A stretch of DNA of 64,000 nt from Diadophis punctatus similis (Eukaryota > Chordata > Lepidosauria > Squamata > Dipsadidae), in the NCBI GenBank assembly GCA_023053685.1, contig JALIGW010000003.1:139948126-140012125 (forward strand), read 5' to 3'. This document shows, piece by piece, positions 26,018 to 36,224 of the stretch. A model generated the notes under the pieces. The model did not search any database. It saw only the letters and a program-made list of their open reading frames with translations, and was not told where the DNA came from. The translations under genes and the position numbers were made by a program. Position 1 is the first letter of the stretch; each line of letters starts with the position of its first letter.

Positions 26018-26422
26018 GGTTAGGGCCCACAGAGTTGGCCTCCTCCAGGTCCCGTCGGCCAAGCAATGTCGCCTGGCGGGCCCTAGGGGGAGAGCCTTCT
26101 CTGTGGCAGGCCCCGCGCTCTGGAACCAACTTCCCCCAGAGACCCGAACTATCCCCACTCTGCTGGCCTTCCGAAAAGCTGTCAAAACATGGCTTTTCCT
26201 GCAGGCTGGGGGTAGAGCTTAATCCACTCGAGCTCATCCCAAGTATGTATGGTTGTTGAATGGGTATTGGACGATTTTAAATATTGTGTTTTTAATTTTT
26301 ATATCTGTTTTTAATGTAATATTTATGAATTGGTGTCTTGTATTTTCTCTGTTGTACGCCGCCCTGAGTCCTTCGGGAGTTGGGCGGAATATAAGAACAC
26401 CATAATAAATAAATAAATAATA
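26018..26422 (+). mobile_element. L2-like LINE, ORF2 C-terminus and full 3' end
   Basis: The frame 26016-26222 encodes HRVGLLQVPS, GRAFSVAGPALWNQLPPE, then LLAFRKAVKTWLF, the conserved C-terminal end of L2/CR1-type ORF2 proteins. The 3' UTR follows with GCCGCCCTGAGTCCTTCGGG and GTTGGGCGGAATATAAG, then an (AAAT)n tail at 26403-26420. It is the best-preserved LINE end of this type in the window, 5'-truncated at about 26018. Confidence 0.88.
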
Positions 26423-26691
26423 AGAGAAAACACAAGACAGAATTGTTGCTTCTCTTCCAAATATGGGAAATGGGAAAATAATATTTTTTTTATTTTCTTT
26501 AACAATAACTATCAGATTGTTATAGTTCCAAAACTGCAGAGTGACTGTCATTCGGAAGACCGTAAGAAAACGATGACTTTGACAGAGATATGGAGGAACT
26601 GTTACCTACGCCAAAGGAGCTGAAGCATTTTTCTTTAGAACAAAATAGATAAATAAGTGGCTCAGGCTGATACCTCCCTTACAGGTAGTCC

Positions 26692-26735
26692 TTGACTTAC
26701 GACCACAACTGATCCCAAAATGTAACGGTCATCTG
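26692..26735. mobile_element. Family T fragment
   Basis: CAGGTAGTCCTTGACTTACG, then CCACAACTGATCCC, the opposite terminus of the family, truncated after about 44 bp. Confidence 0.65.
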
Positions 26736-26859
26736 ATTGGGTTTTTTTTTGTGGTCCAGATATTGTAGCTCTACTCTAGTTTTCCATATTGTGTATATTT
26801 TAACCTGTTAACATTCCATCCTTCCTTTCCATCAAGAGGTTTAGATAGAATCTGCCTTC

Positions 26860-27005
26860 ATTTAATCTCTTTTAACAGCAACTTTGAGGGGGCTGGAGAA
26901 AACCACTGGATCAAAGTCTCTCAGTGAGTTTCCATGCTGAATGGATTTTAACCTGGGTCTTGGCAATCCTGTCCGATACCCTTAACCACTACATCATACT
27001 GGCTC
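26860..27005 (-). mobile_element. tRNA-derived SINE, reverse orientation
   Basis: On the minus strand the A-box region reads GATGTAGTGGTTAAGGG and the B-box region GGTTAAAATCC, about 40 bp apart. The body continues CATGGAAACTCACTGAG as in the common squamate tRNA SINE. Divergence in both boxes suggests an old inactive copy. Confidence 0.7.
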
Positions 27006-27056
27006 TCTCACTATCTACAGGGCCCTACTCACTAAAATGAAAATGAAAACAAGGAA

Positions 27057-27672
27057 CAGGTAATCCCTGGGCTACGAGTGTTCCCTTAGCGAATGTGTGA
27101 AGTTACGCAAAAAGCACCCCCTAGCTTTTATGAACACGTCCCGAAACTACAAATCTTGCAATGCCACCACAGTTGTTCGCCCTTACAAACAACCGCAGAG
27201 GCTATGCAACATTCGCCCTGCACCTTGCCGGCCAAAATAGAGCTTCTGAGGGTTGGATCCACCCCTCAGAAGCTCTATTTCGGATGGCAACGTGCCGGGC
27301 GAGGCCTGCGGAGGCCCTAACCGAGCGTCGGAGGCTGAGAGGCTGGAGTGGAGACTCCTTAATAGAGCTTCACAAGGTAAGTGACCCGGCGTGGCAGGTT
27401 GGGTGGGGGAAGAGAAGCAATTGTTGGGAGCATGAAGTAAGTGGGTCGGGGAGACCTTAGGCAGGTGGCTTGTTCCAACACTAGGCCCCCCCATGGCCTT
27501 CCCCATCCTGAAATACCTCATGGGCACTTAACGAGCCTCGCATTCAATTAGCAAATGTGTGGGCGAAAAGAGGGAGTGATCCCGTTCAAGATACAAGATT
27601 CACTCCCACAAATCCTCAGGTTACGAATGGAATGGGCAGGCTCCATTACATTTGTAACTCGAGGACTACCTG
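27057..27672. mobile_element. Family T-related long element with hairpin
   Basis: Left end CAGGTAATCCCTGGGCTACG, right end TAACTCGAGGACTACCTG, then TA. The 616-bp interior is unlike the standard family and holds a strong hairpin at 27236-27281: AATAGAGCTTCTGAGGG faces its complement across about 9 bp. Confidence 0.65.
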
Positions 27673-27674
27673 TA

Positions 27675-28469
27675 TTTTGTTTCAAAAGAATCTTGACCAG
27701 GAAAATCTTTGTAAGACATAAAAACTCTTAATATAACATGCCATATTTTGATCACTTCCTATATTTACAATGCATATTTGTAGCCTCTACCATGTCTTAT
27801 TTTTGTTATCCTGTGTCTTTCATCTTTTTATCATCCATACTGCAAATTGTTCTAGCTCTCTTTCCTTGGTATATTTGAACAGTATCTTTCCCAAGCCCCA
27901 GTTCTCTGCTTAGAGTCCAGCATCATAACCTTAGGCCTTTTTTATTTATATGTGTTATCAGAGAATTATATTTATTCTCAAATGGCTCAAATGAATGTAG
28001 CATTCAAGTGAATTGATAGAAGTAGCTGAGAAAGTACTTTTAAAAAATTATCTTGCCCTTTGTCCCCTTGTTGTTCAGTTTTTCTGTTGCAAATTGCAAA
28101 ATGTATATCACTCAGATTATGGGGTTTTTCTGGTTAAAAAAATTAATGTCAGATTGATGCCTGAGCTAAATATCAGCCACCACATCCAGAAATATGTGCC
28201 TACAAATATGGGTAAGGGGACTAGTTCAATTTAGGAGCAGATTTTTCAAGCAATAAATGTGTATTAAAAAATTTTTTACACATGGGGAAATTCATAAGAT
28301 CTAACCTTATTTTGCATTTACTTTCTGACTTATGAGCAGACTTATCAGCAGTCTTATCTATACAGCAATCAGCCCACAGCCAGACCTTTGATATTATATT
28401 TGAGTTCTTCCACCTCTTTGTACTAATAATTATATTACAGTGTGCACTGTCTAGTAATGTCCATCAATG
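27675..28469. other. Unassigned AT-rich sequence
   Basis: No supportable feature. Confidence 0.5.
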
Positions 28470-28823
28470 CAGGTAGTCCTTGCTTAATAACTACAATTGG
28501 GACCAGAATCTCAGTCATTGAGCAATGTGGTTGTTATGCGAGACACAGAATGTGTCTGTCTATGTCAGGGGTGTCAAAGTCACGTCGTCACAGCAGCATC
28601 ACATGACGTATCGGGACTTTCCCCCCCCCCCTTCGTTAAACCGGGTGTGAGCATGGCCAGCATATGAAGTATCCAGTCCATGGGCCGGGAGTTTGACAGC
28701 CCTGGTCCAAAGATTGCTTCCCTCAATGCTTCACAATCCCAGCACTCCCAGTTATGGTAGTTAAGCAACTGTGTGCGTTATTAAGTGGACAGAGGCCCAA
28801 GTAAAAAGCATGGGGGTACCTAT
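28470..28823. mobile_element. Family T element, twice interrupted
   Basis: Starts CAGGTAGTCCTTGC. A family B element occupies 28566-28704, after which the sequence resumes with GGTAGTTAAGCAACTGTG. Its far end (GGGGTACCTAT) is where a family A element begins. Diverged more than other copies, as expected for the oldest layer of the nest. Confidence 0.6.
28566..28704. mobile_element. hAT MITE, family B
   Basis: CAGGGGTGTCAAAGTCACG to GAGTTTGACAGCCCTG, in the opposite orientation to the copies at 9737 and 13317. The octamers (GTCTATGT and GTCCAAAG) match at only 4 of 8, so the duplication has decayed or the ends are shifted. Confidence 0.75.
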
Positions 28824-29340
28824 CAGGGGCGGGTTCCAAATTTTTTTACTACCACTCTGTGGGCGTGGCTTATTTTGTTGGTGTGGCTTGCCAGCCATGT
28901 GACCAGGTGGGTGTGGCTTCTCAGACTGCTGAAGGGAGGGGAACTGAGATAGGTCCTGCTTCCCCCTCCCCTCAGCAGCTCGAGAAGCCTCGAACGTGCA
29001 AAAATGCTTGGATCATCACCGCACGTTCATGGCTTCTCGGACTGCTGAAGGGAGGGGAATGGAGATAGCTCCTGCCCCCCATTCTTTCAGTGTCTCACGC
29101 GCTCCCTAAGCCATCCTCCCCTGCTTGGACTCACTGTGGGGTAGGAAGGCAGCGCATGAACAGTGCCTGAAACTCGGCTTCTGGACATGTGCAGAAGAAA
29201 TTTTTTTAAAAAATTAAATTTGTTTTAAAAAAACTGGCAGCACCCAGGAACCGGCAACCGACTGCACCAGTACTGTGACGTCACCAGCAGGCCACTACCG
29301 GTGCTATAGAGTGGACCGCACTGGTAGGAACCCACCACTG
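28824..29340. mobile_element. hAT MITE, family A
   Basis: A 517-bp element, CAGGGGCGGGTTCC to AGGAACCCACCACTG, with a perfect octamer GTACCTAT at 28816-28823 and 29341-29348. Missing about 120 bp of the interior found in the 638-bp member. Confidence 0.93.
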
Positions 29341-29378
29341 GTACCTATGATGTTGATGTGTACTGCAGTTGATGCATG

Positions 29379-29885
29379 TCATATTTTGATACGTTGAACT
29401 TTCCTACGTTCATGCCTCAATGTCCTTTGTTCCCACTGTAATTCTGTCTTCGTATGTTGGATTTCCTTCCCCTGCATGGTAACATCAGCAACTAGATGTC
29501 CCAAATATACCATAAATGCCATTTTAGTACTACAAAAGATCCCCAGTTCTTTCTCAATAGCATATTGAATGCCATTTAACTCGAGCCGTTCTATCATCAA
29601 TCATTTTATCCTGCCTATCCAGGTGGTTTTCTTGGTAAAGCACAGAAACGGTTTATCACAATCTTCTCCCATATAGCAAGAAATGATGGTTTTACTGTTG
29701 TCCTTAAAGTGACCATCTGTTTCCAACATCATCTTCTGCCTACTGTAATTGCCTGCTTGTATATTCCTGTGCAATGCCAATGCAATGAAACACTGTGATG
29801 TTTCATCGCTTGTGGCATTGTGGTTTATACAGGTTGATGTGTTCCAATTCTTCAGCAATGCAGAATTTAGTTATCTTTACGAGAA
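29379..29885 (-). pseudogene. Unrecognised decayed reading frame
   Basis: On the minus strand a frame runs from about 29858 to 29379 with a single in-frame TGA near 29602. Before it, VKITKFCIAEELEHINLYKP can be read in a shifted frame at about 29885-29820. The product would be about 165 residues or more, with a Cys-containing middle (SCYMGEDCDKPFLCF), an FMVYLGHLVADV segment and a strongly basic end (RTLRHERRKVQRIKI). No family is recognised. It might be the remnant of a transposon protein or a retrocopy. Composition is balanced, unlike the microsatellite frames elsewhere. Confidence 0.35.
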
Positions 29886-31245
29886 CACTCATTGAAAAGA
29901 AATCTACAAAATGTCATAAGATTAACGTTATTCCAATTTAGTCATTTGTCTAAGGAGACCTACTGAAATCAGCGAGAAAAGTTAGACATGACTCTAAAAT
30001 CTGAGGCGATCTATACACTTTATGTAACATAAAGGGAAACGAATTCCAGAATGTGAATGTCAAAATGGTATACTAAGAAAATACCATCTTTAAACATGTC
30101 ATTTAAACATGCTCTGTTTATTGATAGGAACGTACTTCCTTCAATTATGTCACCAGCTTGCCAGTCGAAGCAAGAGTTCCAAAAGAGACATTGCATTCTT
30201 TCTGGTCCATTTGTCATGAACAACAATAGTTTGTGATTCTATGCTAATTAATAATCCCCTAGAGGACAGAGCCTACCAAATCCAAGCTAGCCGTGTCTCC
30301 AAGGACTTTATTGGCTTTGCAGTGCTTATAGAAATCAATCCCATTATTTTTACTCTAAATACATGCATCTTTAACAAGTGAAAGCATTTAGATGAGGCAG
30401 AGTTGCCTTTAATTCTGCTTTTTAACTTACAGGGACAGCATAAATTCCTGTAATTTTAATCTTATTTTCTAGGATTGCCTAATATTAAATGCTGTAAGCA
30501 ACATTCCAATAGAAGTGCCAATTAAACTCAGTGGGTCTCGATATTCAGTTTGTTGTAAAATCTTAATCTAATAGATAAAATATGTAGTACATAATAATTA
30601 ATGCTAGCTTCATATGTAAGTGACATTTTGCTTCTCCCATCTAGACGTTAAAGTTAAGGCAAAATAAGAAAAAGAGGAACTATTTAGTTAGACAACAGTG
30701 CTTTTTAAAAATTTATTTAAAGGCCAAAAAGCAAAACATTCCAAAAAATCGAATCCAAATGTTTCCATTTAAACTCCCTATTTGTATGATCATTTATACA
30801 CTCTAATCCAGATACCAACATATGAAGGACCGTCTGTTTTCCAAGCTGCAGAAGAAGAATGATTACTTGATACGATTTAAGAAGAATTCTGGTTTAATTA
30901 AAATTCAGCAGCTACATGTCAAGATAACTGATCCTTGAACTTTGTTCCAGGTCCATTATTACCTCTTGCCAAAGTGACCCAAAGTTATGCAGATTCTCCT
31001 GCAGAATTCAATGGAGAACATGAGTTATTGTACCGTAGGAGAAGAAGAGGCAGAACATGGGAGCAGCAGAGTCAAGAGATGAATCAGTCTGGAGTCATTA
31101 CATTGCCACAAGCAATCCCAGTCCAGCCCCCTTTGAATTGTAATGGTGCTGAATGTTAGTTGACTAGATTCTTGCATGTAGGCATGAACAATAAATCTTC
31201 AAACTGAAACTTAATGTGTGGTCCTGATTCTTTGCACCTGACAGT
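29886..31245. other. Mostly unassigned sequence
   Basis: No gene established. A 74-codon plus-strand frame at 30935-31159 contains an Arg run (YRRRRRGRTWEQQ) and Pro-rich end. It is followed by an AATAAATCTT signal at 31190 just before a probable LTR, and could be part of a retroelement. Confidence 0.35.
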
Positions 31246-31814
31246 TGAAGGATGTTAGCACCACCTCTCTCCTAGAAAAATGAAATATTGAAAAGGAAGA
31301 ATATGTTTCCCTGGGTGAGAAAAAACATGTTTTAAAGACAAAGCAGCTTCCTGCAGCTCCCTGCCCCTCCCTTTCAGCTCCAGGGTGATGAGATTAAGAC
31401 CTTCACCCTTAGTACATGATACGATTAGCCCTCTACCCATCTCACCACATGGCACCTGGGAAGATTGCATCAGCCAGCAAGGCTCAAGCAAACTTGGACT
31501 CAGGACAGCCTACAGAGTTGCCCCTGCATGGCCCCATGGGAGTCTGACAGCCAATCAGAGTGCATTTCTTGCACAGGAGCAGGAGGCCCCGGGACGGGGC
31601 CCAAGAGAGGACATAAAACCAAGGGACTCTCAGCATCTCTGCCTTTTTCTCTTCTTCTTCAACATCTTCGAGGCATGTGATCCCCCTTTTCCCCAGGACC
31701 TCAGACCATGTGGTCCTGCTGTCCACCATTAAACCATCTTTCCAAGCAGTCACCATGCTTCCAGTGTCTTTTTCCCCACTTGAAACCGGACCCAGAAGGC
31801 TGTTCCTTACAACA
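31246..31814 (+). mobile_element. Probable solo LTR
   Basis: The order of signals fits a retroviral-type LTR: CCAAT box (CAGCCAATCAGAG, 31550), TATA-like GACATAAAACC (31609), a start-site region with CTCTTCTTCTTC, a weak polyadenylation signal (CCATTAAACC, 31729) and an end in CTTACAACA. Assumed ends TGAAGG...ACA give a 4-bp duplication CAGT on both sides. An alternative start is TGTTAGCACC at 31253. No second LTR or internal coding region is seen, so it would be a solo LTR left by recombination. Confidence 0.5.
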
Positions 31815-31995
31815 CAGTCATATAGCTAAAGTTCTGTCATTTTAATGAGAACCAACAGTATGATTCTTCACATGGTACTGCCATTTTAAGAGTTGCATGA
31901 ACTTTAATAAGTAAACTTTAATAAGTGAATTTCTTGTACCAGAACAGCCTCTGTCTCATGCAAGCACCGCAACTACCAGCTATTCATTAAAGGAA

Positions 31996-33600
31996 CTTCT
32001 CCGGACTTGGAGGGGCGTGGCCAACATCGCAGCGCTACGGATGTCTCCTGCGCTCCGTGGGAAACCCCGAATCCCAGCTGTTTGGAGACCTGGAACCGGA
32101 TTGGAACCAGGTCAGATCTGCCCTGGAGTGACAGTGAAGAAGAGATGCACCAGTCAGTGCCCTGGGGGGCTTGCAAACCCCCCAGGGAGCCGGCACCAGC
32201 CTCTTGGCCAGCAGCTGTGGAAGACAATGCTGTCACCATTAGCTGGGACGGCCACGATCGAAACGATTGAAATGGAGAGATCGTGGATTGCCTCGGTGAC
32301 AAGATCTAAGCGTTTGTGCTGGAGAGTGGTGAAGAAGTGCTGAAGCTGGGTGAGTGTTTGGCCGATTTAATGATAAAAAGAAGAAATTTAAAATTTAAAA
32401 GGAGACAAAAGAGACTTTAAAATAGAGTGGGTGGCTATCTAGCAATTGGAAATACCATAGAGAGAGTTAAAGGAACAAGTTTGAAATCCCAAATTTGAGG
32501 ATGTCTTTATAATTGGACTTGGTGGAAGTTAAAGAGACTGAAAAAGGATAAAGAATTTGAAGAAAATATCTTATAAGTGCTAAGTGGATTTAAAATACTT
32601 TGGAGACTTTTGTAAAAGAGTTGTTTTGTTATATTGGGAAACCAGCAATGCCATCTGCTGGTTAAAAGAAAATATTGCAACAGACTGTGGAAAGCTTGAA
32701 TTTGCTGACAGCTGGAGACTTACCTTGCTCATAAGAAGATAACTAGGAGCTTGAAAGGACTTGAAAGCAGTGTGTGTTGTGCTGTTGTGTTTGATGGTGC
32801 ACTGTTTTGGTGATAGAAGATAAGAGGATTTTGAATTGGATTGGACTGAAATACAAAGAGATTATATGGATTTAAGATGCAAGTTAAAAAAATCTGTGAA
32901 CTTTGTGAATTGTGAACTTGACAATATGGAGGCGTGTATCTATGAAGAATTGACTGAGATGTTAAAATACATCTATGAAGATATAAAAACTTACCTTTTG
33001 GAAATCAGAGGGGAAAAGAAAATAGAAATAAAGCTGGATCATAAAGAACACTTAGAATTTACAATGGTGGAAAATGAAAATGAAGAAAATGAAGAACAAG
33101 GAGATTACACAGATGAAAAAGGAACTGAAAATAAAAAACAGAATGATGATTACACTGGGATTTAAACTGATAAGAAAAGAGTAAGAGGGGAGCATTGGTA
33201 TAACAAGAAGCAATTAAAAAATAAGGGGGGTAATCAGGAGAAGTGACTAGGACGAATTGAGAGCAGACTTACACAAATAATATACTCAAAAGGAAGAAAA
33301 GGAATTTGGAAAAAAAGAAGTTATTGGCATAAAAATAAAAGAAAGAAAAAGAAAAACTTAAGAGAAGGGGTTGGAAGGGAAAAACCTACAAGAAGGGGAA
33401 TTTTTGAGAGACCAAAAGAGAATGGATGAAAAGGGGAAGGTCAATAGAAAGGAAGAGGGGTCAGATAATTGTGTATAATTAAGTAGGGTATAAAGTTCTT
33501 ATATAAGATTGACTTGGTTTTATTGGGTGTACCAAAACCACTTATAAAATGTGACAGGATTAGTGGCTGACTGAGATAAATGGGTAGTGGAAACAGAGCC
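31996..33600 (+). mobile_element. L1-like LINE 5' region and ORF1 start
   Basis: A GC-rich head (GGACTTGGAGGGGCGTGGCC, then a region dense in GAAACC/GGAACC) resembles a LINE 5' UTR. It passes into a long A-rich sense strand, as in squamate L1. A 110-codon frame at 32836-33165 (MDWTEIQRDY..., then a Lys/Glu-rich region) may be an ORF1 N-terminus with coiled-coil character. Beyond 33170 the frame is lost but the A-rich bias continues. No ORF2 is present. The assignment is by composition and layout only. Confidence 0.4.
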
Positions 33601-33624
33601 AGCGAATTATGAAATCATATATAG

Positions 33625-33980
33625 CAGGGGTGTCAAACTCAAGGCCCGGGGGCCGGATCCGGCCCATGGGGTGCTCCAGGGGCCACCCTGGAAATAGTGA
33701 AGGACTGGCCCGCAGTGCCTCTGCCAGCAAAAATAAAGCTCTCCGCATGCAGCACTCCCAAGCCCCATTTTTGCTGGCAGAGGGTTGCAGGAGGCTGTCG
33801 CAGCTGAAAATGGAGCTTGGGAGCCTGTTTTCTCTGGCAGAGTGCTTGGGCTGCCACAGGCGCCCCTGACACAAGTGACATCAAGCTGGCCATACCCACT
33901 CTGGCCACGCCCATTCCACACCCCCGAGCTCAAACACAACCCTGATGTGGCCTTCAATGAAATCGAGTTTGACACTCCTG
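33625..33980. mobile_element. hAT MITE, family B (long form)
   Basis: A 356-bp element, CAGGGGTGTCAAACTCAAGG to GAGTTTGACACTCCTG. Octamers ATATATAG and TTATATAG match at 7 of 8. The interior contains GGCCGGATCCGGCCC and inverted GCTCTCC/TTTTGCTGGCAGAG segments. Same subfamily as 59461. Confidence 0.92.
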
Positions 33981-34239
33981 TTATATAGTATGATTTCATA
34001 AAGGTGAGCCAAATGATCGGGAGAGATGGCTGGCCTATTTGTGCTCTGTGCACAGGACTATTCAATCCTTCAGAAGGTGCTTAATTCCCTGCCTTTTTTG
34101 CTAATGCAAGAAGGCCTGCAGCATGCTCCAAAATTCACCTTTATCTTTTAGAAACAATCCAAAAGATTCTTCACAGAGCCCAAAGTGGAGTCAGGGAGTT
34201 ATTCCTAAGCATTGAGATGGCCTGTAGTGTAAAAACAAT

Positions 34240-34609
34240 ATATTTATTTTATTTATTTATTTTATTTATTTATTTGTCAAACATGTATAGGATAGTAGTA
34301 GTTTGTATAAACATAAGTAAAAAGTAACGACAAAAGAGGACAATAGGACAGTAGGACAGGGACGGTAGGCACAGTGGTGCGCTTATGCATGGCCCTTACA
34401 GACCTCTTAGAAACGGGGAGAGGTTGACTGTAGACAGTCTAAGGTTAAAGTTTTTGGGGTTTGGGGAAGAAACCACAGAGTCAGGTAGTGCATTCCAGGC
34501 ATTGATCACTCTGTTGCTGAAGTTGTATTTTCTGCAGTCGAGTTTGGAGCGCTTTACATTTAGTTTGAATCTATTACGTGCTTGTGTATTGTTGCGGTTG
34601 AAGCTGAAG
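34240..34609 (-). mobile_element. CR1-like LINE 3' end (same family as 36.2-38.5 kb)
   Basis: Read on the minus strand it repeats the last coding 65 codons and 3' UTR of the element at 38.2-38.5 kb: SFNRNNTRA-like, RLST(V/I)D, a TGCATAAGCGCACCA block and the TTTGACAAATAAATAAA tail. 5'-truncated. Confidence 0.88.
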
Positions 34610-36224
34610 TACTTTACTTATGAAAACTTAAAAAATGACTTGGAGGAAGGAACATTCTTGCAGTTGATCATTAAAAAGAAAAAAAAGAACAAGTTGTTGA
34701 TAAATAACCCAAAAAAAACTCTTAGTCCTAGATTAACCTGGAATATCTGATAAAGGATCAGTTTGCTTTCACAATCCATAAACTTCAATTGTCATGCAAA
34801 GATTTCAAGTTTATACTAACAGTTCACTGTAGCGTATGTCAGATAATAGACTAAGAAAGTAAACACTGGCCAGCAAATATTTAAAAAATAATGACAAATG
34901 GCCCTTGCAAAAGGCAATACTGCTAGATCCAAATGAATGATGTTATCCACCAAATTTTCTTATCTTTTCTTCCCATGTTAAGCTGATTCTTCCCCCCCCC
35001 CCATCTACCTCCTTTTATCTGGTTGACTCAACTTATTTCCCCAGATGTCTTTTCACTAGCTTACCCTAATATGGATTTAGAGGCATGAATGTTGCTTGAG
35101 GAACAGAAGAAATTGAAGTCACCTAGAAAGAATTCAGAAAAGAACAGGAAAAAATAAGACCGCAATTGCACAGGTGGAGTTCCTTTAACAAAAATGAAGA
35201 AAGCATTCCAGTTATTTATACAATCTCATACAATTCTATTCCAACAGTGAAATGCACTTGCTTTCAAAATGTATTATAGTCTGCAGTACTTTGACACAAA
35301 TGAATTAGTTCCAGATTAAATACTACTTTATAATTTCTCTGCAACAATATCAGAGTTTATGATGTAGTTCTAAAATGCAACAAATATCCTGAAATGTTGA
35401 TCAGCTGATGAATGGATTTGGAGAAGCTATCTCTATAAAATTTGGAATATCCATCACCCACAATAAACAAATATTTGGATTTGTTTATTGCAGATAGGCA
35501 AAATCAAAAATTCTGCAGTTCTATATTCCAGTGTAAATATTAAAAATTGTTTACTGTTTCTTATATCTACATAATCTAATTTGAGGTGCTGAAAAATAAT
35601 GTTTTTATTGTTATTAAAGACATATGAACAAGTAGAGATTTTTTTTAATGGTTTCATATCAGCCTGGAAGCAAGAATAATCTTCTTGAATGAACTTCAAT
35701 GAATCTTCTAACACCTTATTTTATTTAACATGCTTACAAATAGCTTCTTCTATGTAGATTTGCAGGTGGAACAAAGCTGAGAAAAGCAGGTAACACTCAA
35801 GTCTCAAAAAGGATTTTGACACAGTTGATTGTTACATTGAAAATAAAAAGACAGAATTCAACATGGATGGCTATAAAGACTGGCATTAGGTTTTAGAAGT
35901 TAATCAAAACTAAGCACAGATAGCACATGAGACCAACATGGCTTAGCAGTACAAGTGAAAAGGGTTTACACACTACTTAATTTCCCACAAATGAATATAA
36001 ACTGGCAGACCAAATGAAGCTGAGTTATTCCATTCTTTGTCAGCACCAATGGATGTAAATTGTTGTGAAAGTTAAAACAGGAAGAATCTCCCTATCAAGG
36101 TAACATAACAATAGAATGAACTACCTTAATAGATGAAGGCTTTTTCTTCATGGGAAATATTTAAGTCCAGACCAGGTAGTCAAGCGTACCTGATGTAGTA
36201 GCTTGCAGGATGGAGCAATGAATT
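34610..36224. other. Unassigned AT-rich sequence
   Basis: About 1.6 kb with no gene or repeat family I can name. Confidence 0.45.

Noticed and set aside
31484..31756. Overlapping frames of 71-115 codons on both strands
   Set aside because: They lie within the probable LTR and have no domain signal.
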